Of a DNA stretch of 13,082 nt, positions 1 to 7,397 are shown in pieces. This DNA comes from Bifidobacteriaceae bacterium. GTDB lineage: Bacteria; Actinomycetota; Actinomycetes; Actinomycetales; WQXJ01. The stretch covers positions 1 through 13,082 of the forward strand of contig JAIRTF010000120.1 in the NCBI GenBank assembly GCA_031255075.1. Reading direction: 5' to 3'. The position numbers were made by a program, and so were the translations under genes. Position 1 is the stretch's first letter, and the number at the start of each line of letters is the position of its first letter. Below the pieces are notes generated by a model. The model saw only the letters and a list, made by a program, of their open reading frames with translations. It searched no databases and had not been told where the DNA came from.

Positions 1-51
1 GGGGCTGTGGCAGGCTTGTGATGCAAAGGTTTGACCCCAGCCCAGCGATCC

Positions 52-57
52 AAGGAG
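52..57 (+). promoter_or_regulatory. Shine-Dalgarno sequence that fixes the adaptor start
   Basis: AAGGAG lies 6 nt before GTG 64 and 9 nt before GTG 67, both in frame with the adaptor gene. The reading frame is open upstream to a TTG at position 31, but that codon has no comparable ribosome binding site, so the start is placed at 64 (67 is equally possible). Confidence 0.7.
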
Positions 58-63
58 AGCACC

Positions 64-1548
64 GTGGTGAGCAGAACACCCCGAACCGGTTCTGAGCCCA
101 GGCCAACTGGTGCCCGCACCCTATTGGCAGGCGGCCGCGCCGTGTGGGTGTTGGCGGCGGTGGCGGTATTGGCATTGACCCTTGGATTCGGTTTGGGGCG
201 GGTTGTGAAATCACCTCAGCAGGCAGCCGGCCCGGCCCTGGAGCCCGGTCTGATTACCGCCAAGCTGGAGGCCAAAGAAATTTCCGCCACGCTCATCACC
301 AGGGCAGATGTGTCCTTCGCGGACCCGATTGCTGTCAACCCGGAAGTGCCCGCCGGGGCATTGGGCGCGGTTGTAACCGGACGGGTTCCAGAAGTTGGCA
401 GCGAAGTCAAAGCCGGGGATGTAATCCTGGAAGTATCCGGCCGGCCGGTATTCCTTTTGCCGGGTCAATTCGCCGCTTATCGCACGCTGGCGGCCGGTTC
501 AACTGGGCCGGATGTGACGCAGCTTAGGGCGGCCCTGAATTCCCTGGGACTATCCGCGGGGCCGGCCAGCGACCAATATGATGCGGCTTTGGCCGGCGCC
601 GTGGCGGCTTTGTACCAACGGGCCGGCTATGCCGCGCCAAACAGCGAAGACCGAACCTTGGCCCAAGCGGTCCGGGACACCAGGGACGCGGTAGAGGACG
701 CTAAGGACGCCCAGGCCGCCGCCCAAAAGGAAGTCAACCGCGCCGTAGCGGACGTGCAAGCCAAGGTGGAGGGCGCCCAGGAGGCGCTCGATGCCGCGAA
801 CGACGCCCTCAAGCAAGCCAAACGGGGCGTAGTCAGAGCCGAAGAGGCCCGCGATGACGCCGCCAGGGCCGCCTGGACACCAATGCCCTCAGGTGAAGTG
901 GTGTTCGCCACCGACCTGCCCCGTCGGGTTGATTCGGTTGGCGCCGGCCTAGGACAAGACTTGAGCGACCTCGGTTCGTCCGACCCGTACGGTGGTGGCC
1001 CCGCCGACGCGCTGGTGCTGTCCGGCGCCCAGATCAAGGTAACCGCTGACGTATCCGGCGAAGAAGCAGTACTGCTCAAGGTGGGCGGCCCGGTCACTCT
1101 GGACCCACAGGGTATGGCTGTCGAGGGGACCATCGAATCGATCTGTGGCGGCGAGGAAATCCCAACCGACCCGATGGAGCACTGCGAAGTCGCGATCAAC
1201 CCCAACTTGGCGGCGGACTTTGACCGCAGCATGCTGTTGGGCAACCTGCCCGTATCAATGCTGTTGGGTACCTCAGCTGAAGGCGCGTTGGTGGTTCCGG
1301 TGGCGGCCGTTTCAGCCAATTCGGCCGGCCAGCCGCAGATTGAACTGGTGGTGGGCGAGTTGCTGAAGAACAAGGCCGCCGGCGAACAAGAAACCCAGAA
1401 GGTGGTTATTGAGGCAGGGTTGTCAGCCGAAGGGTTTGTTGAGATCAAGTCAGCCGAGATTGACCTGAAGGCCGGGGACCTGGTGGTGGTGGGGATTCAA
1501 GCTGCCGGCCAGCCACAGCCCGCAGCCGACGCCCAAGGTGCCCGATGA
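64..1548 (+). CDS. membrane-anchored ABC exporter adaptor with peptidoglycan-binding domain
   Basis: This is a HlyD/MacA-like adaptor that probably links the downstream ATPase and permease to the cell wall side of the membrane. From GTG 64 it has 494 residues. A basic, Pro-rich cytoplasmic tail is followed by one membrane segment (about residues 26-48). A lipoyl/barrel-like hairpin region comes next (about 100-130, with GRVPEVGSEVKAGD), then a peptidoglycan-binding-1-like motif (about 143-185, LAAGSTGPDVTQLRAALNSL). An Ala/Glu/Lys-rich coiled coil follows (about 200-270), and then a beta-rich C-terminal part. The stop overlaps the ATPase start (ATGA), showing translational coupling. The substrate cannot be read from the sequence; drugs, peptides, lipids or lipoproteins are all possible. 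In frame 1 a TGA at 19-21 could be the end of an upstream gene, but too little is visible to say. Family assignment is good; function is by analogy. Confidence 0.8.
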   Translation: MVSRTPRTGSEPRPTGARTLLAGGRAVWVLAAVAVLALTLGFGLGRVVKSPQQAAGPALEPGLITAKLEAKEISATLITRADVSFADPIAVNPEVPAGALGAVVTGRVPEVGSEVKAGDVILEVSGRPVFLLPGQFAAYRTLAAGSTGPDVTQLRAALNSLGLSAGPASDQYDAALAGAVAALYQRAGYAAPNSEDRTLAQAVRDTRDAVEDAKDAQAAAQKEVNRAVADVQAKVEGAQEALDAANDALKQAKRGVVRAEEARDDAARAAWTPMPSGEVVFATDLPRRVDSVGAGLGQDLSDLGSSDPYGGGPADALVLSGAQIKVTADVSGEEAVLLKVGGPVTLDPQGMAVEGTIESICGGEEIPTDPMEHCEVAINPNLAADFDRSMLLGNLPVSMLLGTSAEGALVVPVAAVSANSAGQPQIELVVGELLKNKAAGEQETQKVVIEAGLSAEGFVEIKSAEIDLKAGDLVVVGIQAAGQPQPAADAQGAR

Positions 1549-2789
1549 CGTCCGAGGCGCTCCAGCGGTTGGCCAAGTTTGGCTACCGGCCAACCACTCC
1601 GGAGCCTGAGGAGGACGCGGAACCCGCCGCCCAACCAGATCCGGAACCGGAAGCAGAGCCGGTGCTTGAAGCGGAGCCGGAACCTGCCGCCGAACCAGAT
1701 CCGGAGCCAGATCCGGAACCGGAAGCAGAGCCGGTCATGGACTCCGAGCCCGAAGCAGAGGCCGAGCCAAGCGTTGAGGCCGCGCCCGAAGTCGCCCCAG
1801 AACCACGGGCAGACGGCGTCCCGGAGTGGTTACGCGCACTGCGGCGCGAACCCCAGGTCGTGACTCCACCGGAGGCAGAGCCAGAACCGGACCTGGAGCC
1901 AGAACCGGAACTGGAAGCAGAGCCGGAGCCAGAACTTGAGGCTGCGGCGGAGCCCGAGGCCCAAGCAGTGGAGGAACCGCTGGCTCCGGAAACCGAGCCG
2001 GAGCCCGATTCGGGTCAGGATACGGCCGTCGTGGATTTGCCTGCGGTGGCCGAAATGGAGACCGAAGAAGCGGCATCGGCCGCCGGGGGCGACCACGAAG
2101 ATGCCACAGGTGACGGCGGCTACGTGCTGGCTTTGGAGGGTGTCTCGCGAACCTTTTCCGGCGTGGCTGAGGTGTTCGCACTGCGGGACGTGTCGATGCA
2201 GGTGGCGGCCGGGGACTACGTGTCCATCACGGGGCCATCTGGCTCCGGCAAATCCACGCTGATGAACGTGCTGGGGTTGCTGGACCGGCCCACAGTGGGC
2301 GTCTACCGGCTGTCCGGTGTGGAGGCCGGCCCACTCGGAGACAAGGCCAGAGCCCGGCTGCGGGCAGCCGAACTGGGATTCGTGTTCCAGGCTTTCCACC
2401 TGATGCCGAAGCGCACCGTCTTCGAAAACGTGCTGCTGGGAATGGCCTATTCGGGCATACCGAAAGCCGAACGGCGCCGCCGGGTGGTGCAGGTGTTGGA
2501 GCAAGTCTCCATGACGCACAGGTCCGGGTTCTTCCCATCCACGCTGTCCGGTGGTGAACGTCAACGGGTCGCAGTGGCGCGGGCTTTGGCCAAGGGCCCG
2601 TCGGTGCTGTTGGCTGACGAGCCAACCGGCAACCTGGACGCCTCCACTTCAGCCGAAGTGTTGGATCTGTTTGATGAACTGAACGCCGCCGGCCAAACAG
2701 TGCTGGTGGTGACTCACGATCCGGTAGTTGCCGGGCGGGCGCTGCGCCGAATGGTCATGGCTGATGGCCGTTTGGAGGAAATGGCATGA
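1545..2789 (+). CDS. ABC transporter ATPase (MacB/LolD class) with long acidic N-terminal tail
   Basis: This is the nucleotide-binding subunit that powers the neighbouring permease. The ATPase domain occupies about residues 193-414, a usual length for the LolD/MacB class. Walker A is GPSGSGKST (230-238), the Q-loop Gln is 282, the signature is LSGGERQ (334-340), Walker B with catalytic Glu is VLLADEPT (354-361, Glu359) and the switch His is 391. All catalytic residues are present. The odd part is residues 1-192: a short helix-like start (EALQRLAKFGYRP), then a Pro/Glu/Ala low-complexity tail with no basic residue from 16 to 87, interrupted by VPEWLRALRR (92-101) and followed by a second acidic block. 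Residues 16-87 contain 27 Asp/Glu. The start overlaps the adaptor stop (ATGA) with a modest AAGGTG site upstream. The frame is continuous across the tail, so it is not a frameshift artefact. The role of the tail is unknown. Confidence 0.9.
   Translation: MTSEALQRLAKFGYRPTTPEPEEDAEPAAQPDPEPEAEPVLEAEPEPAAEPDPEPDPEPEAEPVMDSEPEAEAEPSVEAAPEVAPEPRADGVPEWLRALRREPQVVTPPEAEPEPDLEPEPELEAEPEPELEAAAEPEAQAVEEPLAPETEPEPDSGQDTAVVDLPAVAEMETEEAASAAGGDHEDATGDGGYVLALEGVSRTFSGVAEVFALRDVSMQVAAGDYVSITGPSGSGKSTLMNVLGLLDRPTVGVYRLSGVEAGPLGDKARARLRAAELGFVFQAFHLMPKRTVFENVLLGMAYSGIPKAERRRRVVQVLEQVSMTHRSGFFPSTLSGGERQRVAVARALAKGPSVLLADEPTGNLDASTSAEVLDLFDELNAAGQTVLVVTHDPVVAGRALRRMVMADGRLEEMA
1621..1735 (+). repeat. imperfect ~60-bp tandem repeat encoding the Pro/Glu tail
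   Basis: Bases 1621-1663 recur almost unchanged at 1681-1735. The second copy differs mainly by a 12-base addition (1701-1712) that itself repeats the unit encoding Pro-Glu-Pro-Asp. The repeat stays in frame and encodes AAxPDPEPEAEP-type units. It indicates recent expansion by slippage or unequal recombination. Looser copies continue at about 1870-1960. Confidence 0.8.
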
Positions 2790-4093
2790 AGCTACCCAAG
2801 TTGCGTCGCCAGAGTGCTCCGGCCAAGGCCAAGTCACAGGCGAAGGCTCAAGCCAAAGCCCAATCCAAGGCCCTGACCCACGCCGGCGTAGAGCGGTTCG
2901 GAATTGGTGACCTGTTCGGCGAAGCGGTTCGCGGGCTGGCTGGAAGGCCCGGGCGGCTGGTCTTGACAGCCCTGGCAGTGGTTTTGGGAATCGGATCGTT
3001 GGTGACCACAATTGGGTTTGCCCAAACCGGCGCCCGCCAAGTGGAGGCCACCTTTGACGCGGTGGCCGCCACCCAAGGGGTCATCAAGGAACGCGAAGAC
3101 CCAATGATGTCCAACGGCGTGCCCCTACCCTGGGACGGAGCAGACCGAGTGCAGCGCCTCAATGGCGTCATAGCCGCCGGCTCCATCAGCGAAGTCAAGC
3201 TGAACAGTCCCCGCATCGCGGCCGCGCCGGTCTTTGACCCGGAGGCACCACCAAGCGTGGTACCAGGGATTATGGCCGCCACACCGGGCGTGCTGGAAAC
3301 AGTTGAGGGCGCCATGACCGAGGGGCGGTTCTTCACGCCGTTCCATGAGGAAACCTCGCAGCGGGTGGCGGTTCTGGGCACCGAAGCGGCCCGGCTGTTG
3401 GGCGTCACACGGGTGTCTGACCAGCCCTCGGTATTTATCAACGACATGTCCTTCACCGTGGTGGGCATACTCGGCTCGGTCAAAGCCGGCCACGATCTGC
3501 TCCAAGCCGTGATTCTGCCGCAGTCAACCGCCCGGCAGTTGCTTGGCTTGGAAGCACCGGAGGTGCTTCGGCTGCGGTTGGAGGTGGGCGCTGGTCCAAT
3601 GGTCGCCAAGCAGGCCGGCCCAGCTCTGAACCCCAATTCGCCGCAGGATTATGACATTGCTCTACCCGGGGCCGCCTCCGATTTCCGGAAAAACCTGACG
3701 GCGGATGTCAACTCGCTGTTCGTGGTGTTGGGCCTGGTGGCGTTGCTGATCGGCGCCCTGACGATCGCTGTGGTCACATCGCTGTCAGTGATGGAACGTC
3801 GCGGCGAAATTGGCCTGCGCCGGGCGCTTGGCGCCACCCAGGCGAACGTGGCCGCCCAATTTGTGACAGAGACCGCCATAGTTGGGTTGCTGGGCGGATT
3901 AACCGGCGCGGCCGTCGGCGTGTTCGGCGTGGTGGGCATCTCAATGGCCAAGAGTTGGACGCCGGTGTTGGATTTCCGGTTGGTTGGTGCGGCGGCGCTG
4001 CTGGGCATGGTGACTGGCGTGTTGGCTGGGCTGGCTCCAGCTATTCGAGCGGCCCGGATTGAGCCGGCGGCAGCTCTCCAAGAGGGCACCTGA
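2786..4093 (+). CDS. ABC transporter permease, MacB/FtsX type, with basic N-terminal tail
   Basis: This is the membrane subunit of the exporter, 435 residues long. It has the MacB topology: membrane segment 1 (about 57-79), a large extracytoplasmic MacB-PCD-like domain (about 80-305), then three closely spaced membrane segments (about 310-333, 358-384 and 397-420) forming an FtsX domain. The conserved cytoplasmic stretch ERRGEIGLRRALGAT follows segment 2, and the C-terminus IRAARIEPAAAL is typical of the family. The start ATG overlaps the ATPase stop, with GGAGG at 2774-2778 giving a good 7-nt spacing. Residues 1-35 are an added Lys/Ala/Gln tail with seven Lys and two Arg and no acidic residue before Glu36, opposite in charge to the ATPase tail. 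MacB-class systems act by mechanotransmission across the membrane rather than by a classical channel; applying that here is inference. Confidence 0.9.
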   Translation: MKLPKLRRQSAPAKAKSQAKAQAKAQSKALTHAGVERFGIGDLFGEAVRGLAGRPGRLVLTALAVVLGIGSLVTTIGFAQTGARQVEATFDAVAATQGVIKEREDPMMSNGVPLPWDGADRVQRLNGVIAAGSISEVKLNSPRIAAAPVFDPEAPPSVVPGIMAATPGVLETVEGAMTEGRFFTPFHEETSQRVAVLGTEAARLLGVTRVSDQPSVFINDMSFTVVGILGSVKAGHDLLQAVILPQSTARQLLGLEAPEVLRLRLEVGAGPMVAKQAGPALNPNSPQDYDIALPGAASDFRKNLTADVNSLFVVLGLVALLIGALTIAVVTSLSVMERRGEIGLRRALGATQANVAAQFVTETAIVGLLGGLTGAAVGVFGVVGISMAKSWTPVLDFRLVGAAALLGMVTGVLAGLAPAIRAARIEPAAALQEGT

Positions 4094-4134
4094 CACGGTT
4101 GGCCGGGGCGGACGGGACGGCTCTGGCAGACAGT

Positions 4135-4140
4135 TAGGCT
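4135..4140 (+). promoter_or_regulatory. candidate -10 hexamer of a leaderless purD transcript
   Basis: TAGGCT fits the actinobacterial TAnnnT -10 pattern and lies 8 nt before GTG 4149. A transcript from it would start at or next to the initiation codon. There is no Shine-Dalgarno sequence and no good -35. The same hexamer at the same distance precedes GTG 8775. Confidence 0.5.
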
Positions 4141-4148
4141 TGTTGGCC

Positions 4149-5405
4149 GTGAGAATACTTGTGCTTGGTTCAGGGGCCCGCGAACACGCCATAGTTCATG
4201 CGCTGCATCGCGAAGGCGGCCACGAACTGTTCGCTGCTCCCGGCAACCCCGGCATCGGCCAATTGGCTCAACTGCACCGCGTGGACTTGGCATCCGGGCC
4301 GGCCGTGGCCTACTTGGCCTGGCGGCTGCGCGTGGACCTGGTGGTGATAGGCCCGGAAGCGCCGTTGGTAGATGGCGTGGCCGATGCCGTCCGCGCAGCC
4401 CACATACCGTGCTTCGGTCCCAGCGCCGCGGCCGCCCAACTGGAGGGCTCCAAGGCCTTTGCCAAAGAGGTGATGCGAGCTGCCGGTGTGCCGACCGCTG
4501 AGGCTGTGGCGGCCCGCACTCCCAGTGAGGCGGCGGCTGCTTTGGAACGGTTCGGGGCGCCCTATGTGGTCAAGAATGACGGCTTGGCGGCCGGCAAAGG
4601 CGTGGTGGTGACGGATTCTTTTGAAGCTGCCGTGGCTCACGCTCAGGCTTGTTTCGATGCCGGCGGCACAGTGGTGGTTGAAGAGTTCCTGGACGGCCCG
4701 GAGGTTTCGCTGTTCTGTGTGACGGATGGAACCACGGTGGTGCCGTTGGCTCCGGCGCAGGATTACAAACGCGCCCTGGACGGCGACCAGGGGCCAAACA
4801 CCGGCGGGATGGGCGCCTATTCGCCGCTGCCGTGGGCTCCAGCGGACTTGACTGACCAAGTGTTGGCGGAGGTAGCAGTGCCGGTGGTGCAGCAGATGGC
4901 TGCTCAAGGCAACCCCTTCCAGGGGCTGTTGTATTGCGGGCTGGCGTTGACCTCCAAGGGGCCCAAGGTGGTGGAGTTCAATGTCCGCTTTGGCGATCCG
5001 GAATCTCAGGTGGTGCTGGCGCGCCTGGCCACGCCCCTTTCCGCGCTGTTGCTGGCGGCCGCTACTGGCCGGCTGGCCGAACTGCCATCTTTGGTGTGGA
5101 GTGAGGACGCCGCCGTGGGTGTGGTGATCGCGGCCAGGAACTATCCCGGCACGCCGGTGATTGGCGATGTGATCTCCGGCTTGGAGGCCGCCAACGCCAT
5201 TCCCGGTGTCTATGTGCTGCAAGCGGGCACAACTGTGAACCAAGAAGGTGAACTGCTGTCAGCCGGCGGAAGAGTCTTAACAGTTGTGGGTTTGGGTCCC
5301 AACCTGGCGGCCGCCCGTGAAAGGGCTTACGCCGGAGCTGCCTCTGTCCAGTTGCAAGGCTCCCACTACCGCAAAGACATAGCCCTAGCCGCTGCCTCCG
5401 CCTAG
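4149..5405 (+). CDS. purD: phosphoribosylamine--glycine ligase (GAR synthetase)
   Basis: PurD joins 5-phosphoribosylamine and glycine using ATP to give GAR, the second step of de novo purine synthesis, in the cytoplasm. From GTG 4149 it is 418 residues, the usual length. The N-terminal dinucleotide-like motif LVLGSGAREHA begins at residue 4. The ATP-grasp region carries YVVKNDGLAAGKGVVV, PNTGGMGAY (216-224) and the family signature RFGDPESQ (280-287). The frame is open upstream to ATG 4059, inside the permease gene, but homologues begin at the RILVLGSGAREHA segment. GTG 4149 also sits 8 nt after a TAGGCT hexamer with no ribosome binding site, suggesting leaderless translation. It follows the exporter operon by 55 bp and is not adjacent to the other pur genes here. 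Confidence 0.95.
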   Translation: MRILVLGSGAREHAIVHALHREGGHELFAAPGNPGIGQLAQLHRVDLASGPAVAYLAWRLRVDLVVIGPEAPLVDGVADAVRAAHIPCFGPSAAAAQLEGSKAFAKEVMRAAGVPTAEAVAARTPSEAAAALERFGAPYVVKNDGLAAGKGVVVTDSFEAAVAHAQACFDAGGTVVVEEFLDGPEVSLFCVTDGTTVVPLAPAQDYKRALDGDQGPNTGGMGAYSPLPWAPADLTDQVLAEVAVPVVQQMAAQGNPFQGLLYCGLALTSKGPKVVEFNVRFGDPESQVVLARLATPLSALLLAAATGRLAELPSLVWSEDAAVGVVIAARNYPGTPVIGDVISGLEAANAIPGVYVLQAGTTVNQEGELLSAGGRVLTVVGLGPNLAAARERAYAGAASVQLQGSHYRKDIALAAASA

Positions 5406-5449
5406 CCCGAAGGCGCTCCCACCATCCCCGACGAAGTGTTCAGGAGATG

Positions 5450-6571
5450 TTATGCCTCTGCCAGGGCGGCGGCTTTCATGGCCTCGAGTTGGGTGCGGTT
5501 CTGGTCCAGGAATTGCTGTTCCACCTCGCGGTGGATTGTAAGCAGGCGCTCTGCGTAGTTGGTTTCGATTCGACAATCAAAGTCAACTAGCGCGATTTCC
5601 ACCTGCGTCGGGTAGGCGTGAAGAAGGCCATCGCCTTTCCCCCGGTTTCCAGAAGCGTCGGTTGCCCGCGCTAAGTCCATGGCGCTGGCAGGTGACGGGC
5701 GGTTCAGCGTTGGTACATCAGTCAGCGGTTGTCCCTCGGAATTGGTAAACGGCATACTCGAAAAGTCGATCCCTCTTGTTGCAGCACAGGCTGCCCACTC
5801 GGCGTCCAGGGCTTGGGCGCGGGGATCATTTCCCACTTCCCACCGGCTCACGTCGGTTACCGCCACTAGCAGATCCCAGTAGGTGTCTCTGAAGCCCTGG
5901 ACGACGAATGCCATTTCGTCTTGCGGCACTTGCGTCAGGGCTTCTCCCATGCATCCCTGGACGTCTGCGCCACGGGCTTCCTCACTGTCAATATCGGGTC
6001 CGTACATGGCTGCCCAATACTCGTGTTCGGCGGCGACGCTGAGGCCGGCGACGTAATCCAGGTTTTTCTGCTCGGTTTCCTGCACTTCCGGCGCTTGGCC
6101 TGGAAACAGTTCTTCAGCGCCCGGCGAATCCAAGCCGTAGCCCCATTGCTCCACGTCTGCGCGGTCGTCATCAAGGCCTGGCACCATCATGTAGCTTGCG
6201 CGGGCCAGATACGGATGAACCTGTTCAACCATTGAACCTGCATAGGGCATCGGGAAGTAGTCGAAGCCGGCCTCCTTCATGCAAGAGGCGACCAACGCCT
6301 CCCTTTCGCCCGCTGATTGAATCGCCTTGTGCAGCTCTGCGTCGAAACTGGGTGTGGGCTGGCCCATCAGCGCGCGATATGGTCCCAACGGCGTATCGTC
6401 CGGCAAAATCACGAAATTCCGTGCGGGATGAGCATTCTGCCCTGTCTCAACGCTGGGGCCAGAGGGCCCCACTGGGGCAGGGGGTGGAGTTGTAGTACAG
6501 CCCCCTGCCACCAGCGCGCCAGCCGCAGCTGAGGCGGCAAACAGAATCATTCTTCTCTTGATGGTCGCCAC
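5450..6571 (-). CDS. secreted lipoprotein of unknown function with duplicated Cys motif
   Basis: I do not recognise a named family. Starting at GTG 6571 (AAAGGA site at 6580-6585, 8-nt spacing) the product has 373 residues. It has a classic export signal: basic MATIKRR, a hydrophobic Ala-rich stretch, and lipobox ALVAGGC with lipidated Cys25. A Pro-rich linker follows. The mature part has four more Cys (97, 207, 262, 333). Two segments match each other as C-x4-G-[FI]-D-[YF]-x2-M-P-[YF]-x2-S: CMKEAGFDYFPMPYAGS (97-113) and CAATRGIDFSSMPFTNS (262-278). The C-terminus has DFDCRIETNYAERL followed by a charged helix. From memory, similar Cys-rich lipoproteins of unknown role are common in Actinobacteria. 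It is likely anchored on the outer face of the membrane. It lies between purQ and the convergent purD and is probably its own transcript. An upstream in-frame GTG at 6613 lacks a good site. Confidence 0.75.
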   Translation of the reverse strand: MATIKRRMILFAASAAAGALVAGGCTTTPPPAPVGPSGPSVETGQNAHPARNFVILPDDTPLGPYRALMGQPTPSFDAELHKAIQSAGEREALVASCMKEAGFDYFPMPYAGSMVEQVHPYLARASYMMVPGLDDDRADVEQWGYGLDSPGAEELFPGQAPEVQETEQKNLDYVAGLSVAAEHEYWAAMYGPDIDSEEARGADVQGCMGEALTQVPQDEMAFVVQGFRDTYWDLLVAVTDVSRWEVGNDPRAQALDAEWAACAATRGIDFSSMPFTNSEGQPLTDVPTLNRPSPASAMDLARATDASGNRGKGDGLLHAYPTQVEIALVDFDCRIETNYAERLLTIHREVEQQFLDQNRTQLEAMKAAALAEA

Positions 6572-6596
6572 GTCGATAATCCTTTCTCTTGGTGGC

Positions 6597-6613
6597 GTGA
6601 GGAATCTCCTCAC
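6597..6613. promoter_or_regulatory. perfect 17-bp palindrome, candidate operator of the lipoprotein gene
   Basis: GTGAGGAATCTCCTCAC has perfect 7-bp arms around ATC. It lies 25 bp upstream of GTG 6571. A TAGCTT hexamer, read on the minus strand at 6628-6623, could be the -10, which would place the palindrome just after the transcription start, where a repressor would block. The regulator is unknown; it could also be an mRNA hairpin near the 5' end. Confidence 0.45.
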
Positions 6614-6650
6614 ATGTAAGGAAAGCTATCGGCGCCGGGGGACGTTGTGC

Positions 6651-7397
6651 TCAGCGGCCTTCTTTGCCATTGTCCTCGCTGACCGCGGCGGGCAGCGAGA
6701 CGGGGTGGGTTAGGTGGTTGATTACTGAGGCGAAGAAGCCCAAGCCGTCCAGGCCGGAGCGCATGGGGCCAGGCGCATCGGGGCCGAAGCCCACTTCGAC
6801 GGCGTGTTCGGGGTGGGGCATCAGCCCGACCACGTTGCCGGCGGCGTTGGTGATGCCGGCAATGTTGCGCCTGGAACCGTTCGGGTTGGTGTCCTTGTAG
6901 CGGAACACCACGCGGCCTTCGGCTTCCAGTTCATCCAATTGGCGTTCCGAAGCCACAAACTGGCCATCCTGGTTCTTCAACGGGATGGTGATCACCTGTC
7001 CGGTCGTGAAGCTGCTGCTCCAGGCGGTGTTGGTGGATTCAACTGTGAGGCGCTGCTCGCGGCAGATGAACGTCCGGTGGTTGTTCTTGATCATGGACCC
7101 AACCAGCAGATGCGATTCGGTCAGAATCTGAAAACCATTGCAAATCCCCAGAACCGGCATGCCGCCCTGAGCAGCATCCCGCACGGCCTGCATCATTGGT
7201 GCGAACCGAGCAATGGCGCCAGCCCGCAGATAGTCCCCGTAGGAGAACCCCCCTGGCAGCACCACCGCATCCACGTCTCCAAGGGTCTGGTCCGCGTGCC
7301 ACAGTGGAACGCCTTCGGCGCCGGCCAAACCAACAGCGCGGAGCGCGTCACGATCATCCAGAGTGCCCGGAAAGGTGACTACACCGATACGAATCAT
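6651..7397 (-). CDS. purQ: FGAM synthase, glutaminase subunit
   Basis: PurQ hydrolyses glutamine and passes ammonia to PurL to make formylglycinamidine ribonucleotide, with PurS as the small bridging subunit. It has 248 residues. It starts MIRIGVVTFPGTLDDRDA, typical of the actinobacterial enzyme. The class I amidotransferase catalytic residues are visible: nucleophile Cys86 in LGICNGFQ, and His195 and Glu197 in GLMPHPEH. The oxyanion-region motif LPGGFSYGDYLRAGA (47-61) is intact. The ATG at 7397-7395 overlaps the purS stop, with GGAGGG at 7407-7412, so the two are translationally coupled. purL, its obligate partner, does not follow; a lipoprotein gene does. Confidence 0.95.
   Translation of the reverse strand: MIRIGVVTFPGTLDDRDALRAVGLAGAEGVPLWHADQTLGDVDAVVLPGGFSYGDYLRAGAIARFAPMMQAVRDAAQGGMPVLGICNGFQILTESHLLVGSMIKNNHRTFICREQRLTVESTNTAWSSSFTTGQVITIPLKNQDGQFVASERQLDELEAEGRVVFRYKDTNPNGSRRNIAGITNAAGNVVGLMPHPEHAVEVGFGPDAPGPMRSGLDGLGFFASVINHLTHPVSLPAAVSEDNGKEGR

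Noticed and set aside
627..1448. 273-residue open frame on the minus strand within the adaptor gene
   Set aside because: It is antisense to a well-supported gene, Ser/Ala/Thr-rich as expected for a GC-rich shadow frame, with no motif or ribosome binding site.
1600..2010. Frameshift or non-coding satellite in the ATPase gene
   Set aside because: The repeat units keep one frame, which continues into a complete ATPase domain, and the start couples to the adaptor stop.
4059..4148. Upstream extension of purD to ATG 4059
   Set aside because: It would overlap the permease gene and add 30 residues not seen in PurD; GTG 4149 starts exactly at the conserved N-terminus.
4170..5243. 357-residue open frame on the minus strand within purD
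   Set aside because: It is a shadow of purD. The product is His/Gln/Arg-rich with no recognisable domain.
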